Shown in pieces: positions 1 through 8,867 of a stretch of DNA of 64,000 nt (its first letter is position 1; each line of letters starts with the position of its first letter). Position numbers and translations under genes: made by a program. The stretch spans positions 124,001 through 188,000 of the forward strand of contig CAVVYA010000013.1 in NCBI GenBank assembly GCA_963752345.1. The letters are read 5' to 3'. The notes under the pieces were generated by a model that was not told the DNA's origin, made no database searches, and saw nothing but the letters and a program-made list of their open reading frames with translations. Source of the DNA: CAVVYA01 sp963752345 (GTDB lineage: Bacteria; Pseudomonadota; Alphaproteobacteria; SMXQ01).

Positions 1-789
1 TCGCCGCGAGCAGCGGCTTGCTGCTGGCGAAAGTCTCCGGCATCGACCGCACGAGCTGTTTCTTCGCCACCGTGCCGGGGGGCGCCGCCGAGATGGCCCT
101 GCTCGCCCACCGCTATGGCGGATCGGTGCCCGCCGTCGCCATCGCCCAGTCGGTGCGGGTCGCGCTGCTGGTGCTGATCATTCCGCCGATCCTGACCTAT
201 GCCGGGTTCGCCGACATCGACCGCGCCGCGGCGCGCGTGCTGCATCCCGTGGTGCTCGACAAGCTGGCGCTGCTGCTGGCGATCAGCGTGCTGGCCGGCG
301 GCGCCTTCGCCTATTTCAAGCTGCAGAATCCGTGGATGATGGGGCCGCTGATGGCCGCCGCCGCGCTGACCGCCCTCGGCCTCGATCTGTCCGCCGTGCC
401 GCGCGAAGCTCACCAACACCAGCCAGATCATGCTCGGCATCGCGCTCGGCATGCGGTTCGAGCGCGATTTCTTCATGGCCCACCGGTTTTTCATTCCGTT
501 CGCCATCTTCAATGCCGCCTACCTGATCGTCGCCTGCGCCGCGCTCGCCTTTGCCGTCGCCTGGCTGTCCGGCATTCCTTTCGACACCCTGCTGGTCGGC
601 CTGGCGCCCGGCGGCATCGCCGAGATGGCGATCACCGCCCAGGCGCTCGGCCTCGGCGTCGCTACGGTAACCGCGTTCCAGTTCGTACGCATCGTGCTCG
701 CCAATTTCGGCTCGCCGATCATCTTTCGCGGCCTGCAAAAGATCGGCGGGCCGCCGCCCGACAAGCCGACCCCGCCGCCGCGGATTTGA
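1..789 (+). pseudogene. AbrB-family membrane protein (PF05145-like), 5' truncated by window edge, frameshifted
   Basis: This is the 3' part of an integral membrane protein of the AbrB/ammonia-monooxygenase-like family, which carries a repeated membrane module and has no settled function. The gene begins before the window. The first segment (bases 3 to about 402) and the second (about 403 to 789) are in different frames. Both carry the family's glycine-rich signature, PGGAAEMALLAHRYGG in the first and PGGIAEMAITAQALGL in the second, showing the internal duplication. Removing one base near 403 gives VPR-KLTNTSQIMLGIALG and restores the frame, so a +1 insertion is the simplest lesion. The protein ends in a proline-rich tail. 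The family call is firm. Whether the gene is broken in the cell or only in this sequence is unknown. Confidence 0.8.
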
Positions 790-877
790 GGGCCGGACCT
801 TCCGTCTCGTGTCGCCTGATTTGCCTTGCTCGCCGTTCCGGCTTATGAAGGCTGCCGGTTCACCAAAGCGAGGTTCC

Positions 878-1914
878 ATGAGCGGCGAAGCCGTCACCAT
901 CGGCGGTCCCTGGTTCGAGGATTTCCACGTCGGACAGACGTTCGACGCGCCATCCGTCACCCTGACCACCGGCCATGCGGCGTGGCATCAGGCCCTGTTC
1001 GGCGACCGCCTGCGCCTGGCGCTCGACCAGACGCTGTCGCGAATCCATCACCGGCACGCCCAGGCTGCTCGCCCATCCCGCGCTGGTGTGCAATTTCGCC
1101 ATCGGCCAGAGCACCTATGCCTCGACCCATGTGAAGGCCAACCTGTTCTATCGCGGGTTGCTGCTGCGCCGGCCGGTCTATATCGGCGATACCCTGACCA
1201 CGGTGACCAAGGTTGTGGCGCTGCGCCAGAATGCGGCGAAGCCCGGGCGCGCCGCCACCGGGCTGGTGGCGCTCGAAATCACCGTGACCAACCAGAACAG
1301 CGCCACCGTGCTGCATTTCTTCCGCTGCCCGATGATCGCCTGCCGCGACGAGAACGCCAGCCACCGGCAAGGCCGACAGCCTCGATGCCATCCCGGAAGA
1401 GATTCCCGAGGCGGCGCTGATCGCCGCCGTGCCGAAGGATTGGCGCTTCGACTTGTTCCGCAGCCGCAACAGCGGCCGCCATTTCGCCGATCTGCAGGTC
1501 GGCCAGCGTTTCGCCGTCGAATCGCGCAACTCGGTCAGTTCGGCGCCCGAGCTGGCCCGCATGACGCTCAACATGGCGATGACCCATTTCGACGCCGCCG
1601 CCAGCACCTACGGGTTGCGGCTGGTGTTCGGCGGCCATGCCATCGCGCTCGCCGCGGCGCAGACCACCCGCGCCCTGCCCAACCTGGTGACCATCGTCGC
1701 ATGGCGCGGCTGCGACCATCTGGCGCCGGTATTCGAAGGCGACATGCTGGCGACGACCGTCAGCGTCGAGGCGCTGCATCCCTTGCCGAACGGCGGCGGC
1801 CTGGTCGACCTGCGCGCCCTTGTCCGTGCCGAACGCAGCGCCGAAGCGCAGGCCAAAGGCCAGCCGAGAGAGGCCGACGTGCTCGACTGGCGCTTCGTCG
1901 CCGTGATGGCGTAA
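878..1914 (+). pseudogene. mch: Double hot-dog (MaoC-like) dehydratase, mesaconyl-CoA hydratase / beta-methylmalyl-CoA dehydratase-like, two frameshifts
   Basis: Mch interconverts beta-methylmalyl-CoA and mesaconyl-CoA in the ethylmalonyl-CoA pathway and the 3-hydroxypropionate bicycle. The start at 878 opens with WFEDFHVGQTF, a typical N-terminus of this group. A second hot-dog unit begins near RHFADLQVGQRFAVESRN and includes LVFGGHAIALA. After removing one base near 1048 and one near 1357 the product is 344 residues, the size I recall for Mch. Both lesions are +1 and homology resumes directly after each. The stop lies 18 bases before a CoA-transferase closely resembling mesaconyl-CoA C1-C4 transferase, which strongly supports a C5-acyl-CoA role. 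A generic two-domain MaoC dehydratase is the main alternative. Confidence 0.68.
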
Positions 1915-1932
1915 GACCATGGCAGGCATGCG

Positions 1933-3166
1933 ATGACAGGTATCTTGGCCGGCATGCGGGTGGTCGAGGGCTCGGCCTTCGTCGCCGCGCCGCTCGGCGG
2001 CATGACGCTGGCGCAGATGGGCGCCGAGGTGATCCGCTTCGATCCGATCGGCGGCGGCATCGACTACGGCCGCTGGCCGATCACCGAGGACGGCACCAGC
2101 CTGTTCTGGGCCGGGCTCAACAAGGGCAAGAAATCCATCGCCATCGACATCCGCTCGCCGCAGGGGCGTCGAGCTCGCTGTCGCGCTGATCACGGCACCC
2201 GGCGAGGGCGGCGGGTTGTTCCTGACCAATTTCCCGGCGAGCGGCTGGCTCGACTACGAAAAGCTGAAGCAGCGCCGCGCCGACCTGGTGATGCTCAATA
2301 TCCTGGGCCATTTCGACGGCGCCACGGCGGTCGATTACACGGTCAATTGCGCCGTCGGCTTTCCCTTCGTCACCGGGCCGGAAGGGCAGGACGAGCCGGT
2401 CAATCACCTGCTGCCGGCGTGGGACGCCATCACCGGCGCGACCGCCGCCGCCGGCCTGCTCGCCGCCGAGCGCCACCGCGCGCGCACGGGCGAGGGCCAA
2501 CTGGTGAAATTGCCGCTGTCGGACGTGGCCTATGCCATGGTCGGCCATCTCGGCTTCATCGGCGAGGCGCAGGTCAACGGCGTCGAACGCGCGCGCTATG
2601 GCAACTATCTCTACGGCGGGTTCGGCAAGGATTTCGTCACCGCCGACGGCCGCCGCGTCATGGTCATCGGCCTGAGCCTGCGCCAGTGGCAAAGCATCAT
2701 CAAGGCGACCGGGCTGGGGCCGCAGTTCGCCGAGGTCGGGCAAAAGCTCAACCTGGACCTCAAGGACGAAGGCAACCGGTTCCGCGCCCGCGAGGAGCTC
2801 GCCGCCGTGCTGGCGCCGTGGATTGCCGGCCGCACCGTCGCCCAGCTGGCGGAAGTCTTCGATCCCGTGGGGGTCTGCTGGGGTCCTTATCAAACTTTCG
2901 CCCAAATGTTGGCGGAAGATCCGCGCTGCTCGGCCGCCAACCCGATGTTCCGCGAGGTCGTGCAACCGGGCGTCGGCCCGATGCTGATGCCCGGCTCGCC
3001 GCTCGAATTCACCGCGCAAGGGATCGAAGGACGCGTGCCGGCCCAGCCGGCGCCCCGCCTGGGCGCCGATACCGATGAAGTCCTGGCCGGCGTGCTCGGG
3101 CTTTCGTCGGCAGAAATCGGCAGATTGCACGACGAAGGTGTGGTCGCCGGGCCCGATAACGAATAA
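1933..3166 (+). pseudogene. mct: CaiB/BaiF (class III) CoA-transferase, mesaconyl-CoA C1-C4 CoA transferase-like, one frameshift
   Basis: Mct moves CoA intramolecularly between the C1 and C4 carboxyls of mesaconate in the second cycle of the 3-hydroxypropionate bicycle. The N-terminus (RVVEGSAFVAAPLGGMTLAQ, then FDPIGGGIDYGRWP and FWAGLNKGKKSIAIDIR) closely matches what I remember of Mct. The C-terminus includes NPMFREVVQPG and LMPGSPLEF. The conserved class III aspartate is probably the D of LPLSDVAYAM, near residue 197. A run of four G at about 2166 shifts the frame; with three G the sequence reads QGVELAVALITAPGE and gives about 410 residues. Class membership is certain. The mesaconyl-CoA assignment is from recalled similarity plus the adjacent mch-like gene. 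Confidence 0.7.
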
Positions 3167-3236
3167 TTGAACCGGTGACGAGACGCCCGCATGACCGGAT
3201 TCCCCCTTGAAATGCCGGCAAACGACCCTATTACTT

Positions 3237-3254
3237 CTCTCGCCACGGCGAGAG
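3237..3254 (+). repeat. Short perfect inverted repeat upstream of the ABC operon
   Basis: Arms CTCTCGCC and GGCGAGAG are separated by two bases, in the 138-base gap between the CoA-transferase stop and the ABC ATPase start. There is no T-run after it, so it is not a convincing intrinsic terminator. An operator or an mRNA 5' hairpin are both possible. Confidence 0.35.
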
Positions 3255-3304
3255 CCGAATGACGAAGAACACAAAGCGTTGATCTGCAGGGACGAACAGA
3301 TTTT

Positions 3305-4249
3305 ATGACGGCGATGATCACGATCGATCGGCTGAGCAAACGTTTCGGCCCGATCACAGCGGTGGATGGCGTTTCCTTCGCGGTCGCGCGCGGTGAGGTG
3401 CTCGGTTTCCTGGGCCCCAACGGCGCGGGCAAAACCACCACGATGCGGATGCTGACCGGCTTCCTGGCGCCTGACGGCGGGCGCGCGCTGGTCTGCGGCT
3501 ACGACATCGTCACCCATCCGCTCGAGGCCAAGAGACGATTGGGCTATATGCCCGAGGGCGCACCCGCCTACGCCGACATGACGCCGCGCGCCTTCCTTGG
3601 CTTCATTGCCGACATGCGCGGCTATGCCGGCGCGGAAAAGCGCGCGCGCATCGACCGGGCCGCCGATTCGACCCATATCCGCGACGTGATGGAGCAGCCC
3701 ATCGAGACTCTGTCGCGCGGCTACAAGCGGCGTGTCGGCCTGGCCCAGGCCCTGCTGCACGACCCCGAGGTCCTGGTGCTCGACGAGCCGACCGACGGCC
3801 TCGATCCCAACCAGAAGCATGAAATCCGCGAGCTGATCAAGCAAATGGCGCCGCAGAAGGCGATCGTCATCTCGACTCATATTTTGGAGGAAGTCGACGC
3901 GATCTGCTCGCGCGCGGTGATTATCGCGCACGGCCGCGTCGTCGCCGACGGCACGCCCGATTCTCTCGAAGCCCTGTCGCCGCGCCACAACGGCATCGCC
4001 ATCAAGGTGCCCGCCGAATCCGTCGAGATTCTGGCCGGCGTGCTGCGCCGGCTCAATTCCGTCGCCGACGTGCAGTATGAGGATGGCGGCGTATTCGTCT
4101 ATCCGAAGAACAAGCGGGACATTTTCGACGAGGTGCGCGTCGCCGTGCGTCAGCGCAGCGGCGTCGACGTCCGCGATATCTATCTGGAGCGCGGCCGTCT
4201 CGAAGACGTGTTCCGCATGGTCACGACCCGCCCCACGGAGGCCGCATGA
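3305..4249 (+). CDS. ABC transporter ATP-binding protein, GldA/CcmA-like
   Basis: Cytoplasmic ATPase of an ABC-2 type system. The Walker A motif is GPNGAGKTT near residue 40. The signature region is LSRGYKRRVGLAQALLHDP and the Walker B motif is VLVLDEPTDGLDP. The H-loop histidine is in ISTHILEEVD. A C-terminal extension of roughly 90 residues after the ATPase core is typical of the gliding-motility/drug-export (GldA) subgroup. The stop overlaps the start of the next gene by four bases (ATGA), so ATPase and permease are translationally coupled. The start has only a weak ribosome site. With the three downstream genes it forms the common proteobacterial ABC/GldG/DUF4340 set, whose substrate is unknown. 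There are no gliding genes nearby. Confidence 0.9.
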   Translation: MTAMITIDRLSKRFGPITAVDGVSFAVARGEVLGFLGPNGAGKTTTMRMLTGFLAPDGGRALVCGYDIVTHPLEAKRRLGYMPEGAPAYADMTPRAFLGFIADMRGYAGAEKRARIDRAADSTHIRDVMEQPIETLSRGYKRRVGLAQALLHDPEVLVLDEPTDGLDPNQKHEIRELIKQMAPQKAIVISTHILEEVDAICSRAVIIAHGRVVADGTPDSLEALSPRHNGIAIKVPAESVEILAGVLRRLNSVADVQYEDGGVFVYPKNKRDIFDEVRVAVRQRSGVDVRDIYLERGRLEDVFRMVTTRPTEAA

Positions 4250-4980
4250 GTCCGCTCGCCACCGTCTACAAACGCGAGCTCGCGGCTTATTTCGCGACGC
4301 CGCTCGCCTATATCTTCATCGTCATCTTCCTGGCGCTGTCGGGCGCGATGACGTTCTTCCTCGGCTCGTTCTTCGAGCGCGGGCAGGCCGACTTGGCGCC
4401 GTTCTTCGTCTTCCATCCGTGGCTCTATCTGCTGCTGGTGCCGGCGATTTCCATGCGCTTGTGGGCGGAGGAGCGCAAGAGCGGCACGGTGGAACTGCTG
4501 CTCACCCTGCCCCTCACTCCGGCGCACGCGGTGCTCGCCAAGTTCCTCGCCGCCTGGACCTTCGCCGGCATCGCGCTGGCGCTCACCGTGCCGATCTGGA
4601 TCACGGTCAATTACCTGGGCTCGCCCGATAACGGCGTCATCGTCGCCAGCTATGTCGGCAGCCTGTTCATGGCCGGCGCCTACCTCGCGATCGGCAGCGC
4701 CTTTTCGGCGCTGACCAAGAACCAGGTCATCGCCTTCGTGCTGACCGCCGTGGTCTGCCTGATCTTCACCGTGAGCGGCACGCCGCTGGTGCTCAATTTC
4801 TTCACCGGCTGGGCGCCCGCCAACATGGTCGAGGTCATTTCGAACCTGAGCTTCATCGGCAATTTCGAGGCGATCTCGAAGGGCGTGATCGATCTGGTGG
4901 GCATGGTCTATTTCGCCTCCGTGATCTCGCTGTTTCTGTTCGCCAATATCCTCCTGATCAATCTTTACAAGGCGCGTTGA
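4246..4980 (+). CDS. ABC-2 type permease subunit, GldF-like
   Basis: Membrane partner of the preceding ATPase, 244 residues with about six transmembrane segments. It opens with SPLATVYKRELAAYFATPLAY, a pattern typical of GldF-like permeases where a conserved short cytoplasmic stretch precedes the first membrane helix. The motif MRLWAEERKSGTVELLLTLP between helices is the ABC-2 coupling region (an E-R-x-x-G-T-x-E-x-L-L consensus). Start and stop are both tightly coupled: ATGA with the ATPase, and six bases to the next ATG. No substrate can be inferred from the sequence. Confidence 0.9.
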   Translation: MSPLATVYKRELAAYFATPLAYIFIVIFLALSGAMTFFLGSFFERGQADLAPFFVFHPWLYLLLVPAISMRLWAEERKSGTVELLLTLPLTPAHAVLAKFLAAWTFAGIALALTVPIWITVNYLGSPDNGVIVASYVGSLFMAGAYLAIGSAFSALTKNQVIAFVLTAVVCLIFTVSGTPLVLNFFTGWAPANMVEVISNLSFIGNFEAISKGVIDLVGMVYFASVISLFLFANILLINLYKAR

Positions 4981-4985
4981 GAGTC

Positions 4986-7010
4986 ATGGCGAAAGATTCA
5001 TCGGCGAGTTCGCGCGGCTTCAGCCACGGCCTGGCGTTCGCGGGCCTGGCGCTGGCGCTCATCCTGTTCATCGCGGTCAACATCCTCGCGCGCAGCGGGC
5101 TGTCCGGCGCGCGCCTCGACCTGACCGCCGATTCGCTCTACACGCTGTCGCCCGGCACCCATGCGGTGCTGTCGAAGATCGACGAGCCGATCACGCTGCG
5201 CTTCTATTTCTCCAGCTCGCTCGGCAAGGAGCTGCCGGCGCTCGGCAAATACGCCACGCGGGTGCGCGATCTGCTTAAGGAATACGCCGCCATCGCCGGC
5301 AACAAGATCAAGCTCGAGATCATCGAGCCGGTGCCGTTCTCCGACGCCGAAGACCAGGCGGTGGCGTCCGGCCTGCAGGGCCTGCCGCTCGACCGCACCG
5401 GCGAGCTGGTCTATTTCGGGCTGGCCGGCGTGAACTCGACCGACGACGAGGAGCGCATCCCGTTCTTCTCGCCCGACCGCGAGGGCTTCCTCGAATACGA
5501 CCTGACCAAGCTGGTCCACAATCTCGCCAATCCCAAGCGCAAGACCATCGGTCTGATGTCGGCGCTGCCGATCCGCGGCTTTCCGGGCACCATGATGGCG
5601 CGTCTCAATCCGGCCCTCGCCCAGCCGTGGCAGATGATCAGCCACCTGCGGCAACTGTTCGATGTGCGCCTGCTGGAAACCGATGTCGACGAGATCCCGA
5701 GCGACATCGACGTGCTGATGATCGCTCACCCGGCCGGCATGTCGGAGCGCACCATGTATGCCATCGACCAGTATGTGCTGAACGGCGGCCGCGCCCTGGT
5801 GTTCGTCGATCCGCTGGCCGAGGTCGCGGGCCGCATGTTGGGCCCGGGCGCCAAGGAAGTGCCGGCGACCTCCAACCTCAAGCCGCTGCTCGCCGCCTGG
5901 GGTCTCGAGATGGACGACACCAAGGCAGTCGGCGATCTGACCGCCGCGCGCCGCGTCAATGCCGGAAGCGACACCCGTCCGCAGCCGGTCGAGTACCCGG
6001 CTTGGCTCGCGCTCAAGAAGCAGAACTTCTTGACCAGCGATCAGGTCTCGGCCGACATCGAAGTGATGAACATGGCCTCGGCCGGGGCGCTCGTCGCCAA
6101 GCCCGATGCCACCACCACCATCCAGCCGCTGATCGTGAGCAGCGAGAAGTCGATGCTCATTCCCACCGAGAAGCTCAAGGGCAAGCCCGACTTCTTCGGC
6201 ATCCTCAAGGAGTTCCAGCCGACCGGCGAGCCGTTCGTGCTGGCGGCGCGCGTCAGCGGCCCGGTCAAGACCGCCTTCCCCAAGGGGCAGCCGGAGGCCA
6301 CAGAGGAAGAGGCCGCGGCCAAGGAAAAGAGGGAAAAGGAAGAGGCCGCCAGGGCGCTCGACGAGGGCGAGCCGGTGAAGCCGGCGAATAAGGAGCCCAA
6401 GCCGCAGCTCATGGAATCGAAGGGCCCCATCCAGGCGGTGGTCATCGCCGACGCCGACATGCTGCAGGACCGCTTCTGGGTCCAGCTGCAGGACGTGTTC
6501 GGCCAGACCATCCAGATGCCGGTGTCGCACAACATGGATCTGGTGACCAACGCGCTCGACAATCTCACCGGGTCCAACGATCTCATCGGGCTGCGCTCGC
6601 GCGGCGTGTCGCAGCGTCCGTTCGAGAAAGTGGTCGCGCTGCAACGCGACGCCGAAATACGCCTGCGCGCCAAGGAGCAGGAGCTCCAGGCCCAGCGCGA
6701 GCAGACCGAGAAGAAGATCGCCGAGCTGCAGCGCCCCGGCCAGGCGGCCGGCGCCCAGGGCGGCAGCGTCGTGCTGTCGCCGGCGCAGCAGGAAGAGATC
6801 GAGAAGTTCAAGTCCGAGCTGCTCAAGATCCGCCGCGACCTGCGCGGGGTGCAGCTCGAGCTGCGTCGTGACATCGCGAGCCTGCAGTCGCGCCTGTGGT
6901 TCTTCAATATGGCCGCCATCCCGCTGCTGGTCGCATTGGCTGCGGTGGGGCTCGGCCTGCTGCGCGTGCGGCGCCGCAAGCAGCGCATGCTGACCGAAGC
7001 AAAAGGCTGA
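4986..7010 (+). CDS. GldG-like extracytoplasmic auxiliary protein of ABC system (ABC_transp_aux family)
   Basis: A 674-residue protein with an N-terminal membrane anchor (about residues 15-37), a large extracytoplasmic domain and a C-terminal membrane helix just before a basic tail (RVRRRKQRM). The anchor is followed by LDLTADSLYTLSPGTHAVL, the diagnostic opening of the GldG/IFT52-like domain. Residues roughly 440-480 are rich in E, K and A, and 555-645 look like coiled coil (for example RAKEQELQAQREQTEKKIAEL). ATG 4986 is preferred to the TTG nine bases upstream. GldG-type proteins are thought to act beside the permease in the envelope. What this one handles is not known. Confidence 0.87.
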   Translation: MAKDSSASSRGFSHGLAFAGLALALILFIAVNILARSGLSGARLDLTADSLYTLSPGTHAVLSKIDEPITLRFYFSSSLGKELPALGKYATRVRDLLKEYAAIAGNKIKLEIIEPVPFSDAEDQAVASGLQGLPLDRTGELVYFGLAGVNSTDDEERIPFFSPDREGFLEYDLTKLVHNLANPKRKTIGLMSALPIRGFPGTMMARLNPALAQPWQMISHLRQLFDVRLLETDVDEIPSDIDVLMIAHPAGMSERTMYAIDQYVLNGGRALVFVDPLAEVAGRMLGPGAKEVPATSNLKPLLAAWGLEMDDTKAVGDLTAARRVNAGSDTRPQPVEYPAWLALKKQNFLTSDQVSADIEVMNMASAGALVAKPDATTTIQPLIVSSEKSMLIPTEKLKGKPDFFGILKEFQPTGEPFVLAARVSGPVKTAFPKGQPEATEEEAAAKEKREKEEAARALDEGEPVKPANKEPKPQLMESKGPIQAVVIADADMLQDRFWVQLQDVFGQTIQMPVSHNMDLVTNALDNLTGSNDLIGLRSRGVSQRPFEKVVALQRDAEIRLRAKEQELQAQREQTEKKIAELQRPGQAAGAQGGSVVLSPAQQEEIEKFKSELLKIRRDLRGVQLELRRDIASLQSRLWFFNMAAIPLLVALAAVGLGLLRVRRRKQRMLTEAKG

Positions 7011-7020
7011 GGACGATTCG

Positions 7021-8157
7021 ATGAGTTTGCGCGCTTTTCTGGCACTCGCCCTGGCGACCTTGATCGCCGTCGCCGCCGTTATCGGCATTCACATGGCGCA
7101 GAACCGCGGCCCCGCGGCGCGCGAGCCGGGAACGGCGATGGTGCCGGAGCTGGCAGCCAACCTCGCCAACGCCAACCGCATCGTCATGACGCGCGGCGGC
7201 GAGAAGACCACCATCAAGCGCACTGCCGGCAGCGGCGACACGGCGACCTGGGTGGTCGAAGAATTCTCCGACTATCCGTCCCATCCGCTGCTGATCCGCG
7301 ACGTGCTGGCCGGCCTGGCCCAGATCCAGACGCTGGAAGGCAAGACCCGGCGGCCCGACCTCTACAGCAAGCTCGATGTCGAAGATCCCACCACGGCGAC
7401 GGCGAAGTCGAGCCGGCTGGAGGTGTTCGCCGGGGACAAGAAGCTCGCCGACATCATCGTCGGCCGGACCAAGAGCGCCATCGGCGGCCAGGAAAGTCTC
7501 TATGTCCGCCGTCCCGACGAGGACCGCGCCTGGCTCGCCAAGGGCAAGGTCGAGATGCCCTACAACCGCATCGGCTGGGTCAACAACCAGGTGCTCGTGG
7601 TCGACCTGCCGCGCGTCGAGCACGCCACCCTCAACAAGCCGGCCAAGGGGCCGCGCGTCCATGTCTTCAAGAAGAGCAAGGACGAACGCGACTTCACCAT
7701 CGAGGGCATGCCGGCGGACTACGAGGTAAAAGACATCTTCGGCGCCGAAGACGTCGCCCGGGTGATCCAGCAGCTCAGCTTCGAGGACGTGCGGCCCGCC
7801 GACAAGCTCAAGATCGACACCGCGGCGCAGCCGTGGGCCGAATTCGTCACCTTCGACGGGCTCAAGATCGAGCTCTGGCTGCACGAAGCCGAGGGCAAGA
7901 ACTGGGTGGCCCTGCGCGCCTCGGCCGTTCCCGGCACCGCCGCGTCCGCTCCCGCTGGCGAAACTGCGGAAGCCGCTCCGGCTGCCGAGGCGGCCGCGGA
8001 CGGCGGCGAGAAGCCGATCGACGTGGCGGCTGAGGTCAAGACCATCAACGAGCGGGTGACCCCCTGGGTCTACGCCATCCCGTCCTACGAGAACGGCAAC
8101 CTGCGCAAGACCCTGGACGACCTGATCCAGAAAAAGCCCGATCCGAAGACCAATTAG
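7021..8157 (+). CDS. DUF4340 domain-containing protein
   Basis: Last gene of the four-gene ABC operon, starting 10 bases after the GldG-like stop. The product has 378 residues, with an N-terminal membrane anchor or signal (FLALALATLIAVAAVIGIH) and a periplasmic body. DUF4340 proteins repeatedly accompany GldFG-like transporters; the recognisable part is the region with WVVEEFSDYPSHPLLIRDVL and the tract around RVEHATLNKPAKGPRVHVF. An alanine-rich, low-complexity insert (about residues 300-335) separates the fold from the C-terminal segment WVYAIPSYENGNLRKTLDDL. The function is unknown. The order ATPase-permease-GldG-DUF4340 argues that it is the fourth component of the same envelope complex. 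Confidence 0.85.
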   Translation: MSLRAFLALALATLIAVAAVIGIHMAQNRGPAAREPGTAMVPELAANLANANRIVMTRGGEKTTIKRTAGSGDTATWVVEEFSDYPSHPLLIRDVLAGLAQIQTLEGKTRRPDLYSKLDVEDPTTATAKSSRLEVFAGDKKLADIIVGRTKSAIGGQESLYVRRPDEDRAWLAKGKVEMPYNRIGWVNNQVLVVDLPRVEHATLNKPAKGPRVHVFKKSKDERDFTIEGMPADYEVKDIFGAEDVARVIQQLSFEDVRPADKLKIDTAAQPWAEFVTFDGLKIELWLHEAEGKNWVALRASAVPGTAASAPAGETAEAAPAAEAAADGGEKPIDVAAEVKTINERVTPWVYAIPSYENGNLRKTLDDLIQKKPDPKTN

Positions 8158-8188
8158 GCCTAAAACCGGCATTTGGCCGGTTTTAGGC
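8158..8188 (+). terminator. Strong 13-bp hairpin after the ABC operon
   Basis: Starting directly after the DUF4340 stop codon, arms 8158-8170 and 8176-8188 are perfect complements (core CCTAAAACCGGC / GCCGGTTTTAGG) with a 5-base loop. The A and T runs lie inside the stem and no T-tract follows, so it may act as a transcript-stabilising or Rho-assisted end rather than a textbook intrinsic terminator. Confidence 0.6.
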
Positions 8189-8285
8189 GCGGAATGCAGC
8201 CCGCCGGCCCGCCTAGGGGCTTTGCGCCATAGACAGACGCCCTATCTATCAGCTATTTAGCGGCCCACGGCCGTCAACCAAGCCT

Positions 8286-8300
8286 TAGCGCTTTACGCTA
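8286..8300 (+). promoter_or_regulatory. AT-rich leader with small inverted repeat before the [2Fe-2S] gene
   Basis: The 219-base gap between the ABC operon and the [2Fe-2S] gene is unusually AT-rich between about 8240 and 8350 for this genome. It contains the inverted repeat TAGCG-CTTTA-CGCTA. A promoter is likely here, but I could not fix -35 and -10 boxes with proper spacing. Confidence 0.3.
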
Positions 8301-8376
8301 TAGCTTTTGGCTCCAATCAATTATTTTCTTTGGTCGGACAAAGACCTATTTCCAGTGCTCGGAGAAGACACGCGCC

Positions 8377-8772
8377 ATGAGCAAAGTTTCGCCTGAACCC
8401 AAGATGTTCTACGAGCCCCATGTGTTCGTTTGCCAGAACCAGCGTCCGGCCGACCATCCGCGCGGCTGCTGCCGCGACAAGGGCTCACAGGAGATGCATG
8501 CCTATATGAAGGGCCGGGCCAAGGAACTTGGCATTCCGCACACCCGCATCAATCAGTCGGGCTGCCTCGAGCGCTGCGAGATGGGTCCCGCCATGGTGAT
8601 CTATCCGGAAGGTGTGTGGTACACCTACCGCACCAAGGAAGACATCGACGAGATTCTGCAGAGCCACATGATCGAAGGCAAGCGCGTGCACCGTCTTCAG
8701 CTGATGAACGAAGACAAGCTGCCCAAGGACCGCGAAGCGCGTCTCGCGGCGACCAAGGCCGCCGCCGAGTGA
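8377..8772 (+). CDS. Thioredoxin-like (2Fe-2S) ferredoxin domain protein
   Basis: A 131-residue soluble protein of the thioredoxin-fold [2Fe-2S] ferredoxin family (related to the NuoE/Shethna-type domain). The probable cluster ligands are C19, one of C31/C32, C63 and C67, within PHVFVCQNQRP, RGCC and QSGCLERCEMGP. The C-x11/12-C ... C-x3-C spacing is the family hallmark. The conserved YPEGVWYTY follows. The next gene begins with the same domain at about 60 percent identity by eye and with every cysteine position kept, so the two are tandem duplicates, one free and one fused to a reductase. A likely role is as a small electron carrier or docking subunit for that reductase, which is inference. 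Confidence 0.88.
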   Translation: MSKVSPEPKMFYEPHVFVCQNQRPADHPRGCCRDKGSQEMHAYMKGRAKELGIPHTRINQSGCLERCEMGPAMVIYPEGVWYTYRTKEDIDEILQSHMIEGKRVHRLQLMNEDKLPKDREARLAATKAAAE

Positions 8773-8818
8773 CGGCCCGCCCGGACAGATGGCCGGGCAA
8801 GCGAAATTTTCCACACAG

Positions 8819-8839
8819 CCGCGGGCAATCGGCCCGCGG
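8819..8839 (+). promoter_or_regulatory. Hairpin between the two [2Fe-2S] genes
   Basis: CCGCGGGC and GCCCGCGG form an 8-bp stem with a 5-base loop (8827-8831), followed by a broken T-stretch. It could partly terminate the upstream transcript and so reduce the reductase relative to the free ferredoxin. The reductase has its own clear ribosome site (AGGAG at 8853-8857, 10 bases before its ATG). Confidence 0.45.
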
Positions 8840-8867
8840 GCGCTTTAGTTTTAGGAGTTGATAGCCG

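Noticed and set aside
2117..3988. 623-codon minus-strand open frame antisense to mct and the ABC ATPase
   Set aside because: It crosses two well-supported plus-strand genes, is rich in R, D, H and A as expected for a high-GC antisense frame, and shows no family motif.
4998..7088. 696-codon minus-strand open frame
   Set aside because: Exact antisense of the GldG-like gene, whose motifs and operon spacing are convincing; the antisense product is low-complexity.
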